Origin: Candidatus Thalassarchaeum betae
GTDB taxonomy: Archaea > Thermoplasmatota > Poseidoniia > Poseidoniales > Thalassarchaeaceae
NCBI GenBank assembly: GCA_003193925.1
Contig: PSPG01000001.1
Coordinates: 1 to 64,000, forward strand
Reading direction: 5' to 3'
DNA length: 64,000 nt
Part shown: piece by piece, positions 40,863 to 49,741 of the stretch
Numbering within the stretch: position 1 is the first letter of the stretch
Layout of the letters: each line of letters begins with the position of its first letter
Program-made: the position numbers and the translations under genes
The notes under the pieces: generated by a model
The model's database searches: none
What the model was told of the DNA's origin: nothing
What the model saw: the letters and a program-made list of their open reading frames with translations, nothing else

Positions 40863-42308
40863 ATGGAGTCGTGGGACATCGTGGTTGTTGGAAGCGGCCC
40901 CGCCGCGCTGCGTGCGGCAATTGCAGCCGCAGATGCCGGCACCATACCTCTGATGATCGACTCTTCCGGTGTCGGGGCCGCCTCGGGCGCCGCTCCCCTC
41001 TCCGGCCTCGCGGCTTCCATCGACGAGGTCGATTCTACCGCTCACAGGGATGATACCGTCTCGGCGGGTGGAGACTCGACGGACAGGGTCGCAGCGGCTC
41101 GGACCTGCGGCGAGGCCGTCTCGGTCCTCGCCGAACTGGAAAGGTGGGGCCTGGTCCTGCGGCGCAGGGACGGCGGCCTGCCACACGCCTCCGAGGCACC
41201 AGGGCACAGCCGGGCCCGTCTGACCGGCTGTGGTGATGGTACCATCAGAGAAGTTACTCGCATCCTCGAGGAACAGGCGATCAAGAGGGGCATCCCCCGC
41301 CGCTCCGACCTCGTCCCACTGTCTCTGGCCATGGACAACCAGCAGGTGCGCGGCATTATCTCTCTCGACCTTCTGAGCGGAGCAGTTTCAGCCATTCAGG
41401 CCAAGGCCGTCGTCCTAGCGACGGAAGGCCACCAGGGCCTCTGGTCTTCGCCATTGAACGGTGCTGGAACCGGTGCCGCCATTGCCGCCGCCGCAGGCGT
41501 CGGACTGTCCGGTATGGCACACTCCTCGATGCACCCTCTCACTGTGAGAGACACGGACATGCAACTGCCGATTGAGCTGTTGAGCTCGGGTGGCAGGCTG
41601 TGCAAGGAGAGCGGAGACGACGTGGGCCCCGAAGCAGTCCTAGAGGGCGAGGATTGCGTACTCGACCTGCGTGGCTTGGAATCCGACGCTGCTCCTTGGT
41701 TCGCCGAGACTGCTAGACGGGTGAGAGAAAGGACGGGCTTGGACACTTCCGTGGAAGTGATACCGGTCTCGCCCAGCATCGCTGCCACCACCGGTGGCGC
41801 GCCCGTCGGAGAGGAGGGCAGAGTCACTTTCGACGACGGCAAGATGTGGTTCACTGGACTCTATGCTGCTGGGCGCTCTGCTAACACAGGCGTCCACGGA
41901 GCTGGAATGCTCCCGGGCAACCTACTGCTAGACGACCTCGTGAGCGGCCAGAGCGCTGGATCACACGCAGGAAACTGGGCCAAGGACGCTTCGTTCGGCG
42001 GCTCTTCAGTCGTTGACGCCGCTTCGAGCGAGGCTTCCGATAGAATCGCTTCACTATCCGCTGGTGCCGGCCACCCGGTTGGCCAGGTCTCAGCCAGCAT
42101 CTGCTCAATCATGCAGAATGTCAACGGCAACGGCGACGAGAGATCACTCGCCGCCGCCGCCCTCGACGAGATACGGGGCACCGGAATCAAGGTGTCCGAC
42201 GCTTCCAGCGTCATGAACACCGAGTTGACCACGGCACTGCATCTCGAGGGCTTGATGTTACTGGCCGATGCCATAGTCAGATCAGAGGGTCAGCATGAGC
42301 GAGCCTGA
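40863..42308 (+). CDS. Succinate dehydrogenase/fumarate reductase flavoprotein-like protein
   Basis: 481 residues from ATG MESWDIVVVGSGPAALRAAI. FAD-binding fold of the SdhA/FrdA/L-aspartate oxidase family: GAASGAAPLSG, TGCGDGTIREVTRILEEQA, AKAVVLATEG, GAGTGAAIAAAAG, then the C-terminal FAD contact GLYAAGRSANTGVHGAGMLPGNLLLDDLVSG. The catalytic region is changed: HGANRLG(x)NS is HGAGMLPGN, losing the substrate-binding arginine, and the HPT...GEGG loop is only HPLTVRD. It is also short and no SdhB follows. It may oxidise a different substrate. Overlaps the HIT gene by 14 bases. Confidence 0.8.
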   Translation: MESWDIVVVGSGPAALRAAIAAADAGTIPLMIDSSGVGAASGAAPLSGLAASIDEVDSTAHRDDTVSAGGDSTDRVAAARTCGEAVSVLAELERWGLVLRRRDGGLPHASEAPGHSRARLTGCGDGTIREVTRILEEQAIKRGIPRRSDLVPLSLAMDNQQVRGIISLDLLSGAVSAIQAKAVVLATEGHQGLWSSPLNGAGTGAAIAAAAGVGLSGMAHSSMHPLTVRDTDMQLPIELLSSGGRLCKESGDDVGPEAVLEGEDCVLDLRGLESDAAPWFAETARRVRERTGLDTSVEVIPVSPSIAATTGGAPVGEEGRVTFDDGKMWFTGLYAAGRSANTGVHGAGMLPGNLLLDDLVSGQSAGSHAGNWAKDASFGGSSVVDAASSEASDRIASLSAGAGHPVGQVSASICSIMQNVNGNGDERSLAAAALDEIRGTGIKVSDASSVMNTELTTALHLEGLMLLADAIVRSEGQHERA

Positions 42309-42720
42309 GCCGAGCATCTTCACCCTCATCATCCGAGGCGAGATACCCTGTCACAAGGTGTACGAGGACGAGCACGTCTTCGCCTTCCTCGACATCAACC
42401 CGTTCAGCCCCGGGCACACCCTTGTGGTCCCCAAGGAGCAGGCCATCACACTCGACGCCCTCTCCGACGAGTCCTCTGCGGCTATCGGAAGGGTTCTGCC
42501 GCGCATCTCGCAGGCCGTGCTCGCTGTCAGCGGGACGGTGGACTTCAACGTCCTGCAGAACAACGGCGAGGCCGCCTTCCAGTCGGTCTCCCACGTCCAC
42601 TTCCACATCATACCAAAGTCCGAAGACGGTAGCGGCCTCGCTTGGCCGTTCAAGAGCACTCAACTCGACCCCGACGAGGGAGCCCGTATGGCCGAGCAGA
42701 TACGCAACTATCTGGAATAG
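42295..42720 (+). CDS. HIT-family nucleotide hydrolase
   Basis: 141 residues. Histidine triad HVHFHII at about 101-107, preceded by FLDINPFSPGHTLVVPK and NNGEAAFQSV. Family members (Hint branch) cleave AMP or GMP from lysine, sulfate or other adducts. Typical N-terminus FTLIIRGEIPCHKVYEDE. Starts inside the end of the flavoprotein gene, so translation is coupled. Substrate unknown. Confidence 0.93.
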   Translation: MSEPEPSIFTLIIRGEIPCHKVYEDEHVFAFLDINPFSPGHTLVVPKEQAITLDALSDESSAAIGRVLPRISQAVLAVSGTVDFNVLQNNGEAAFQSVSHVHFHIIPKSEDGSGLAWPFKSTQLDPDEGARMAEQIRNYLE

Positions 42721-42788
42721 CATCGGTGCGTTCTCAATCAACCCCCTACTCGGCGTTCTCAAATAGGGCGGGTGCTCCAACTCTCTCC

Positions 42789-43421
42789 GTGAACGCCCGC
42801 GATGCCGCTTCCGCAGTCCGCGAATGGCTCCGGAGCGAACGCCTCGAGGCCCGCGACGTCGCAGACCAGCAGGCCATGCTGCACCTGCACGTCCGCTACC
42901 CTCCCACCAAGCAGGGCCACGTGTTCAATGTCGTCATCCCAAAGAATCGAAACCTCGTCCTAATCTACTCCGTCACCCGGGTCGACAACGGCCAGCAGAA
43001 GGAGATGAACAGCCACTCGGTGAACGACCCCGGAGAGTGGGAGAAGTGGCTGCACGAGATTAGGATCCACCTGACTCAGGCAGACTTGGACTGGGTTCTG
43101 CACGTCGGCAAGAAGCAAGAGGGGGTTCCTGGACCCCTGCAGGCGTTCAATCTCTCGAGGCCGGTCTGGTTCGACGGCCTGACCCAGAACGAGTTCATGC
43201 ACAATATGCGTCACCTCTGGCTCACCAAGCTCGCTCTGATTCACAAGATCAAGTTCGGGTATGGCTCAGGAGAGGGCAAGCCGGGCCCCGTCGACGACTG
43301 GATCGCCAAGAAGACCCAGAGCAGAGGCAACCAACCGCAGACTCACTCCGAGCCGACCGAGATCCACACCGACGAGACTGGTGGGTTCGGTCGTGACTTC
43401 GATCCATCCGAATGGGCTTGA
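42789..43421 (+). CDS. DUF2299-like protein
   Basis: About 210 residues from GTG (VNARDAASAVREWL); an earlier GTG at 42726 is possible. The first ~130 residues have a mixed alpha/beta pattern: VREWLRSERLEARDVADQQ, LHLHVRYPPTKQGHVFNVVIPKNRNLVLIYSV, resembling the DUF2299 family of archaea. A second part (about 120-170) is helical. The tail is charged and low-complexity, with TETGGFGRDFDPSEWA. Function unknown. 68 bases after the HIT gene. Confidence 0.7.
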   Translation: MNARDAASAVREWLRSERLEARDVADQQAMLHLHVRYPPTKQGHVFNVVIPKNRNLVLIYSVTRVDNGQQKEMNSHSVNDPGEWEKWLHEIRIHLTQADLDWVLHVGKKQEGVPGPLQAFNLSRPVWFDGLTQNEFMHNMRHLWLTKLALIHKIKFGYGSGEGKPGPVDDWIAKKTQSRGNQPQTHSEPTEIHTDETGGFGRDFDPSEWA

Positions 43422-43477
43422 GCAAGCGTTCCACTGCACGCGCTCTCGCGTGCGCATGTGACGGCTGGGGGTCGAGG

Positions 43478-43485
43478 TTAAGTAT
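43478..43485 (+). promoter_or_regulatory. Possible TATA box of the giant surface protein gene
   Basis: TTAAGTAT in GC-rich DNA, about 54 bases before the ATG. It predicts a leader of about 28 bases that includes the GGAGG site at 43524-43528. Confidence 0.45.
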
Positions 43486-43535
43486 CGCAGGAAGGCGAAC
43501 AAGGACGATACAGCGGCGTTGCCGGAGGCTATGAA

Positions 43536-46500
43536 ATGGAAACTGGAAAGATGAGAAACAGCATAACGATGGTTCTTCTGATGATGATGAGCACGTTCGC
43601 GGTGATGGAATTCCCAAAAGCCGAGGCGAGCGAGGTCGTGCTGACCGACGCCATACAGATCGTCAACGGCGGCTCCGCCAATGACAAAATGGTCACCGCA
43701 GATGCCGATTCCATGGGCAATGTGCACATCGTGTGGAGCCGCAACACCCAGCACCTCTGGTACCAGATGCACAATCCGAGAGGGGACGTGCTGATTCTAG
43801 AGACCCAGATCTCCAACCCCGGAGCGCACCGAGCATGGCATCCCGACATCAGAGTCGATCACGACGACAACGTACACATCACCTGGACGGACAAGGCCGG
43901 TCAGTGGACGATCTTCTACACCATGCTCGATCCCTCGCAGGACGACCAGGACGGTGATTCCGCTGTGGACGCAGTGATAACGATCATCGACGACTTCGAG
44001 GTCTCGGTGCATACCCAGAACAGGGACTGGCCCGCCATTGACGTCGATTCCGAGAACAACGCCCACATCGTCTGGGAGGATTCGTTCGAGCCATTGGACA
44101 AGTACTACCAGCAGCCTCAGATTTACTACTCGATGATCGAGCCAGACCTGCAGTCCCGCGAAGCAATCGTGGCTGTCGGCGAGACGCTACTCACCCCAAT
44201 CATCGGCCACAAGGGCCACCCCGACGTGGCCGTGGACGCCGATGACTTCGTCCAGATCGTCTGGGACGATACCAGAGGCGGAAAGGTCGAGATCGTGGCA
44301 CCTATCGACACCTCCGGCTCGATGAACACCGAGTGGGCCGACATGTGCGTCGTCTTCTATGGCGGCTACTTCGCCAGCGGCGGCTTCTTCGAGGGCCTCA
44401 AGCCGATGCTTTTGAGAGCCAACATGACAGTCTACGAGACCCTCTACGCTCTCAGCGGCAACTGGCCGGCCGCTGCCACCAGCGGCAATTGCGCCGCTGC
44501 TTACCAGACCGGAGGCTCCGGTGGCCAGGGACCGCGTTCGACCCCCCTCGGGCTGGTTCCCGGAGACGACTCCGGCGGAATCAGGGAGCTGACTGAGGTA
44601 GTCTACAACGGCGGCGCAGTCAATCTGCCTCAGGATGGTGGCTACTACAGCGAATTCTGGGGCCCCGGCTCCAATTGGGCTTGTTTGTCGTGGCGAGACG
44701 CCCAAGGCAACGTCCCAGGCAATCCTCCGACCCAGTTGGATCACCACTGGAATCCCAACGCGACCAAGATCGTCATCCCGATCTCCGACGAGGGCCCGTA
44801 CGGCGGCGACCCCGCGCAGCAGTCAGATGACACCCAGAGCATCAACGAGGCTCACGACGCCTGCGTCATCGCCGGCATCATCCCGGTCCCACTGCTCGCT
44901 GCCGGATTCGGGGCTGGCTCCACAAACGTCGGCTCCCACATGATGGACCTCGCCCAGTGCCCGAACGGCTTCATCAGCCTAGGCACGAGGACATGCCCCG
45001 GGACCAACACGCGTCTGACCGATGCCGAGGGGATGATGTACAGCTTCCCGACGTCCTCTTCGAACTCGGCCGAGTTGCAGCTGATGGTCGAAGCCATGGT
45101 CTACCTGTCCACGAACAACTCGCGAGAGATATTCATGACAGTTCTAGACCCCCTCTCCCTCCTGCAGAACCCGCCTCCGACTTGGCAGAAGGGCGACTCG
45201 GGAACCTTCGTCGACTACACTGCTGACAGGTACATCGAGGACATCGGCCCATCCATCGACGGCCTCGGCTACGGCAACCTGGTTGTTGTCAACGACACCA
45301 GAATCACCCTCAACGACGCCTACAGCCTCCATCCGGCGATTTCGGTCGACACCTCCGGCAACACCCACCTCGCTTGGATGGACGGGCGCGCCTACGGCTT
45401 CGACATCGACGTCAATTACGAAATCTACTACACCCGTCTGCGACTGAGGGGAGCGGGCGAGTGGGATGGCGCCCCGGACGGACTGCCTTCCTACGGAATC
45501 AAGCAGATTGTCGATTCGGCGGTCTCCGAAGTCGAGGGAATCGACGGGATCCCGACGGACCTGCCGTTCGGAGCCAATTCGCACATGCCTGCGATAATCA
45601 CGGACTCGTTCGACAACGTGCACCTCTCGTGGCTGGACAATTACAATGGGACTCAGGGTGAGACCGTCGTCTACACTAAGCTAAACCACACCAACGACGA
45701 CTACCCCGAAGGCTTCCCGCTGAACTCACTCGCAGCCGGCATCCTCGACCCGTGGGAGATCATCCCCATCACCGAGTGGCAGTCTGACAAACTGGGCCCG
45801 AACTCTCCGGCCGTCCCCGACCTCGGCCAGCCCCCGGCATTCGCCAATGACCTAGGCAGCGGGGCCCACATCGCTTGGTCAGACACCAACAAGTGCAGCG
45901 AAATAAGCAACGGCGGCTCCTACACGCTGTGCTACGTACACGTCCTGACCGGTCTCGTCGAGGTCGCCCTCGACGAGACCGAGACCTACTACCACACTAT
46001 CGAGCCCGGCGAGCAGACTCTGTACAACATGACGATCTCGAACCCGACCCCCGGGCCGGCAGAACTGGTCGCCGACACGTTCACCGTGACCCTGGAGGGG
46101 GTCCCTAACAACTGGACCGCTACTCTGTTCTTCACCACGAATCACACACCGATATTCGACTCTACTCCGGTATTCCTCCGAGGAGGTGACGTGGTTCCGA
46201 TGTACATGCGTGTCCGCGCTCCGTCAATCTATCAGGCGCACGGCGACGAGTTGGCAACGATTACGGTGTCTGCAGTGTCCTACAAGGACCCAGCCATACG
46301 AGACGAGAGGCTCACGCTGACGCTGATGGACGTGGTACATGGCATCAACCTCGATACCAGCCACTTCCAGGTCGATGTCGAACAGGGGCAGTCCGCGATA
46401 TTCTCGATTACGGTGACGAATACAGGGAACGTGTACGATACCTTCGCCTTCTACGATCCATCCACTTTAGAGGGTCAGGTCGAATGGGCCCTGCCATTCG

Positions 46501-48617
46501 GTTGGGGGATCTCCTTCCCGACCTCGTTATCTTTAGACCCGGGTCAGTCGATAACACGCAACCTGCAGATCAGTGTACCCACCTCCCAGGAGCCGGGGAC
46601 CTTCGTAATCTACCTGAAGGGATGGTCCACTGGAGAGCCTGTGCTGTCCATCGACCAAGGGACCTTCGACGTCCTCGAGCTGTGGATCAATGTCTCGATC
46701 AAGAGCACCGGCAACATCGTGTTCCAACTGGGTGACACCACCCAGTACGTTTTGCCTGGCGACTGCTCGGAATTCGATATACAAGTCACCAAGCACTTCA
46801 CTCCCGGTCACCTGATATTCACCACACCCGGAGGCCCTGAGGAAAGGCCTCCGGAGATCTCCGAGCAGACATGGAGATTCGACCACTGGACCGTCGACTT
46901 GGACTTCTCCGAAGCACCGGGAGGCAATGGGATACCCGATTACTCACCTCGTTACTGGTCCATAATCGACACACCGTTCACGGTCACGGCAATCATGTGC
47001 GCGCCGTACAACGCCACTGCCGGCTTGGGTGACTCGGTCTCTGTGAAGGCCCATCTCCAAGGCGCGCCACGCGTACGCGACTCCGTGGTCCTGCTGACGA
47101 ACGTGGTTCAGGAGTACATCCTCGAGGCGAGCGTCCCCGAGACCATACTCGCATTGCACCCAGGGCAGTCCTATCAGCTGGATACCACCGTCGAGAACAA
47201 GGGCAACGGGGCCGACAGATACGACATCACCGTGGCCTCGATTACCGATTCGTTCGGAGGCTCGCACGTCTGGGACGTAGAAATCCCAAGGATACTGTTC
47301 CAAGAGCTGGATCGTGACGAATCGCAGACCGTCCCAATCCTCCTCAACGTTCCCGAGATGACCCATGCAGGCCAGTACACTGTGATTCTGAATGTCCTCA
47401 GCGAGGAGGCCTACGAGGGCACTAAACTGCGTGACACCATCGAGTTGCAAGTCGAGGTCGTGGAGTTCCACGACATGAGGATCGAAGTCGATCCGTTGGT
47501 CGAGAGTCGAATCAAGACGACTGCTCCCGGTAGAATCGTCAGATTCACCATGAACGTCACCAATTTCGGCAACATGCCCGACCAGCCCACTCTGCACAAC
47601 CACACGATAGTCATCGGCGCGGGCTGGGACACCGTGCCCGGCATGAACACGCTGAGCGACTGGCAGATTTCCTTCGCACTGCTCGAGGACTTCAACACGG
47701 AGTACCCGACCGAGAAGCCCTGCGTCGCTCTGATGCTGGGCGATCAGGTACCTACCGAGGGTTGCTACCTCGATGCGACTACCAACGCTGTCACCCTGCC
47801 AATGATGGAGGCATACTCCACTCTGCAAATCGTCGTGATAATCGCAATCGACCCAACCGCGTCTCTGTCTAACAGGGAGATTGGAATCAAAGTCCTCTCG
47901 TCATTCGGCTCGGCTGAAGCCGGAGGAGACTACGACGAGACCGCGGTGTGGGACGACTCCTGCACACTCGACGAGAACAAGGACGGACTCCCGGACAACT
48001 ACCCCCCGAACTGCGATACCAACGAGCAAATCGTCGAGTTGCGCCTGCGAGCGCCGGATTTGAAGATACTCGATGTTGATGTGGTGACCTATACCGGCGA
48101 TGTCGGAGAGATGCTATCGGTGAACGTACAAGTCGTCAACGTTGGCAACGCGCACGCCACAAACGTCAACATAATCCTCTGCGTCGACCAGTCTAAGTCC
48201 GACATCAAGAAGAACGGATGTGACGAGGGGAACATCGTCTACCGCCAGATCGTCCAAGCTATCATGCCTGCAAATGATGAGGATCCACCTCTAATCGCCC
48301 TACTGTACATGGTCCAGGCCGGCAGGCACGATGTCGTCGTCGTGGTCGACCCAGACAATGTGATCGTTGAGACCGACGAGACCAACAACATTCAGAAGGT
48401 CTCTAAGAAGATGGGCTCCAATCTGGGCATTCTGGATGTCGGCATCGAAGTCATTGCTCAGTACTCCGTACCGGCCATCATCCTCGGTGCCACCTTCGCC
48501 CTGATTGGCGTTGTCGGCGTGGTGATGTACGGACGCAGGATAGAGGCTCTCACTAGGTTCGCCGAGAAGAGCAGCCTAATCGCCAACCTCGACGACGACG
48601 ATGACATGGTCTTCTGA
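43536..48617 (+). CDS. Giant surface protein: propeller repeats, VWA-like insert, NEW3/CARDB domains, C-terminal anchor
   Basis: 1693 residues from an ATG seven bases after GGAGG. Signal peptide at about 8-31. Repeats of the form V-D-x-x-x-N-x-H-I-x-W-x-D (DSMGNVHIVW, DHDDNVHITW, DSENNAHIVW, DADDFVQIVW, DTSGNTHLAW, DSFDNVHLSW) indicate a beta propeller. Between repeats four and five lies a VWA-like insert, about 250-545, with the MIDAS motif DTSGSM (258-263) and KIVIPISDEG (about 410). The middle carries immunoglobulin-like NEW3/CARDB domains (for example VEQGQSAIFSITVTNTGN). The last CARDB domain ends VIVETDETNN. A membrane helix at about 1643-1666 and an acidic tail DDDDDMVF follow. Likely a surface adhesin or S-layer-associated protein. 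Confidence 0.88.
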   Translation: METGKMRNSITMVLLMMMSTFAVMEFPKAEASEVVLTDAIQIVNGGSANDKMVTADADSMGNVHIVWSRNTQHLWYQMHNPRGDVLILETQISNPGAHRAWHPDIRVDHDDNVHITWTDKAGQWTIFYTMLDPSQDDQDGDSAVDAVITIIDDFEVSVHTQNRDWPAIDVDSENNAHIVWEDSFEPLDKYYQQPQIYYSMIEPDLQSREAIVAVGETLLTPIIGHKGHPDVAVDADDFVQIVWDDTRGGKVEIVAPIDTSGSMNTEWADMCVVFYGGYFASGGFFEGLKPMLLRANMTVYETLYALSGNWPAAATSGNCAAAYQTGGSGGQGPRSTPLGLVPGDDSGGIRELTEVVYNGGAVNLPQDGGYYSEFWGPGSNWACLSWRDAQGNVPGNPPTQLDHHWNPNATKIVIPISDEGPYGGDPAQQSDDTQSINEAHDACVIAGIIPVPLLAAGFGAGSTNVGSHMMDLAQCPNGFISLGTRTCPGTNTRLTDAEGMMYSFPTSSSNSAELQLMVEAMVYLSTNNSREIFMTVLDPLSLLQNPPPTWQKGDSGTFVDYTADRYIEDIGPSIDGLGYGNLVVVNDTRITLNDAYSLHPAISVDTSGNTHLAWMDGRAYGFDIDVNYEIYYTRLRLRGAGEWDGAPDGLPSYGIKQIVDSAVSEVEGIDGIPTDLPFGANSHMPAIITDSFDNVHLSWLDNYNGTQGETVVYTKLNHTNDDYPEGFPLNSLAAGILDPWEIIPITEWQSDKLGPNSPAVPDLGQPPAFANDLGSGAHIAWSDTNKCSEISNGGSYTLCYVHVLTGLVEVALDETETYYHTIEPGEQTLYNMTISNPTPGPAELVADTFTVTLEGVPNNWTATLFFTTNHTPIFDSTPVFLRGGDVVPMYMRVRAPSIYQAHGDELATITVSAVSYKDPAIRDERLTLTLMDVVHGINLDTSHFQVDVEQGQSAIFSITVTNTGNVYDTFAFYDPSTLEGQVEWALPFGWGISFPTSLSLDPGQSITRNLQISVPTSQEPGTFVIYLKGWSTGEPVLSIDQGTFDVLELWINVSIKSTGNIVFQLGDTTQYVLPGDCSEFDIQVTKHFTPGHLIFTTPGGPEERPPEISEQTWRFDHWTVDLDFSEAPGGNGIPDYSPRYWSIIDTPFTVTAIMCAPYNATAGLGDSVSVKAHLQGAPRVRDSVVLLTNVVQEYILEASVPETILALHPGQSYQLDTTVENKGNGADRYDITVASITDSFGGSHVWDVEIPRILFQELDRDESQTVPILLNVPEMTHAGQYTVILNVLSEEAYEGTKLRDTIELQVEVVEFHDMRIEVDPLVESRIKTTAPGRIVRFTMNVTNFGNMPDQPTLHNHTIVIGAGWDTVPGMNTLSDWQISFALLEDFNTEYPTEKPCVALMLGDQVPTEGCYLDATTNAVTLPMMEAYSTLQIVVIIAIDPTASLSNREIGIKVLSSFGSAEAGGDYDETAVWDDSCTLDENKDGLPDNYPPNCDTNEQIVELRLRAPDLKILDVDVVTYTGDVGEMLSVNVQVVNVGNAHATNVNIILCVDQSKSDIKKNGCDEGNIVYRQIVQAIMPANDEDPPLIALLYMVQAGRHDVVVVVDPDNVIVETDETNNIQKVSKKMGSNLGILDVGIEVIAQYSVPAIILGATFALIGVVGVVMYGRRIEALTRFAEKSSLIANLDDDDDMVF

Positions 48618-48620
48618 GAC

Positions 48621-49358
48621 TCAGCGCGCCAGCCACCAAGGCAGCGGCGTGCCCTCGCGGGCCGCCACGAGCCTGCCTTGGCTGGCTGCGAAGTCGCGCA
48701 TCAGTCGCTCGCGCAGGCTCTCCATCATCTCCTCGGCGCGCATCGACTGGATGCGGAGCCTCTGGGAGAATATGTCCAGGTCCAAGGGTCTGCGAGGTTG
48801 GTTCATGATGGCATGCGCAAGCTGCCTCTCCTCGTAAGACTCCGAGTGCTCCGAAATGCTCGGCGAGACCTTGCGCATGACCTGCTGGTGCAGAGCGATC
48901 ACAGCATCCCTATGCTCGTCTATGCGCTCTAGGGCCGAATCAAGCTCGGCTAGGATCCCGATAGCCTCGACCATAGGCAGTTTACGCCGGGTGCCTAGTC
49001 GGTCAACGACGCTGTCCAATTCCCTCGGAAGCCTGTGAGACAGGCGCATTGGACCTCCGGCTGGTATCTTCCTGTGCTCTGCGCGGAACAAGTCGGGACC
49101 GAGGTCAAGGCGCAGGGAGAACGATTGGTCGACCTTGTACATCTTCTTCGGAGGCCCTCCCTTCTCAGAGGGAACACGCTCGGAATCGACGAATTCGGAT
49201 TCCTCCAAGACTTTGAGGTGCTTGACGACCGCCTGCTGGCTCACATCCAGCAACTCGGAGAGTTGTAGGGGGTAGTGAGGCTCCTTCACCAATCGTCTCA
49301 GAATCTGGCGACGAGTCGGGTTCTCCAGTATCGTGAGTGCCTCGTCGAAACTGACCAC
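48621..49358 (-). CDS. ArsR-like winged-helix transcription regulator
   Basis: 245 residues from GTG. Residues 5-60 are a winged helix-turn-helix: EALTILENPTRRQILRRLVKEPHYPLQLSELLDVSQQAVVKHLKVLEE. The wing contains EKGGPPKKMYKVDQSFSLRLDLGPDLF. The long C-terminal half (about 100-245) is helical and coiled-coil-like, probably for dimerisation or signal input; no metal-binding Cys are present, so it is not a metal sensor of the ArsR type. A perfect 17-bp palindrome lies seven bases upstream of the start, suggesting self-repression. Stop three bases from the stop of the giant gene. Confidence 0.88.
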   Translation of the reverse strand: MVSFDEALTILENPTRRQILRRLVKEPHYPLQLSELLDVSQQAVVKHLKVLEESEFVDSERVPSEKGGPPKKMYKVDQSFSLRLDLGPDLFRAEHRKIPAGGPMRLSHRLPRELDSVVDRLGTRRKLPMVEAIGILAELDSALERIDEHRDAVIALHQQVMRKVSPSISEHSESYEERQLAHAIMNQPRRPLDLDIFSQRLRIQSMRAEEMMESLRERLMRDFAASQGRLVAAREGTPLPWWLAR

Positions 49359-49364
49359 TGGCTT

Positions 49365-49381
49365 CCCAACCTAAGGTTGGG
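49365..49381. promoter_or_regulatory. Operator palindrome CCCAACCT-A-AGGTTGGG
   Basis: Perfect 8-bp inverted repeat with a one-base centre, placed over the predicted transcription start of the ArsR-like gene (TATA element at 49393-49402). A half-site CCCAACTT is at 49402-49409, next to the TATA element. Fits a dimeric winged-helix regulator acting on its own gene. Confidence 0.65.
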
Positions 49382-49392
49382 TAGTCGAAGGC

Positions 49393-49402
49393 CATTAAAA
49401 AC
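49393..49402 (-). promoter_or_regulatory. TATA element of the ArsR-like gene
   Basis: Minus strand GTTTTTAATG, centred about 39 bases before the GTG. It would start transcription near 49371, inside the operator palindrome. Confidence 0.45.
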
Positions 49403-49415
49403 CCAACTTGAGCAT

Positions 49416-49425
49416 AGGATAATAT
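49416..49425 (+). promoter_or_regulatory. TATA element of the small membrane protein gene (leaderless)
   Basis: AGGATAATAT, centred about 27 bases before the ATG at 49448. Spacing predicts a leaderless mRNA. Its closeness to the operator suggests that the ArsR-like protein could control this gene too. Confidence 0.45.
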
Positions 49426-49447
49426 CTGACGAACTAGTAAAACTGCC

Positions 49448-49741
49448 ATGGGAACCGGGAAGACGGTAATAGTCACAGTACTAGTCATCGCAGGATTGCT
49501 GATGCTGGCTTTGTCCTTTGTTGCTTCAATAATAGTTGATAACATTGATCAGAGGATTGCAGATGGATGCGAAGACGAGGCAGGCACAATTGGAGAAGCT
49601 CTCAATCTTGATGAGGGCCAGTGTCAAGACGGTCGCGACATGAGAGACAAAATTGATCCCTTTGGTCAGATGATTGGCTATCTAGGCGCGGCAGTTCTTG
49701 TGATATCAGTGATCATGGTCGCAATCAGGAAGAAGCAGTAA
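49448..49741 (+). CDS. Small membrane protein, two helices
   Basis: 97 residues. Helices at about 6-30 (VIVTVLVIAGLLMLALSFVASII) and 72-92 (MIGYLGAAVLVISVIMVAI), with an acidic loop containing two cysteines (DGCEDEAG and EGQCQDG) between them. Ends with RKKQ. Codon use is AT-richer than in its neighbours. Divergent from the ArsR-like gene with a shared operator region. No family recognised. Its stop abuts the converging membrane protein gene. Confidence 0.75.
   Translation: MGTGKTVIVTVLVIAGLLMLALSFVASIIVDNIDQRIADGCEDEAGTIGEALNLDEGQCQDGRDMRDKIDPFGQMIGYLGAAVLVISVIMVAIRKKQ

Noticed and set aside
46944-47828. 294-codon open frame on the minus strand
   Set aside because: Lies wholly inside the giant surface protein gene, has no start context and reads as antisense of Ig-like domains.
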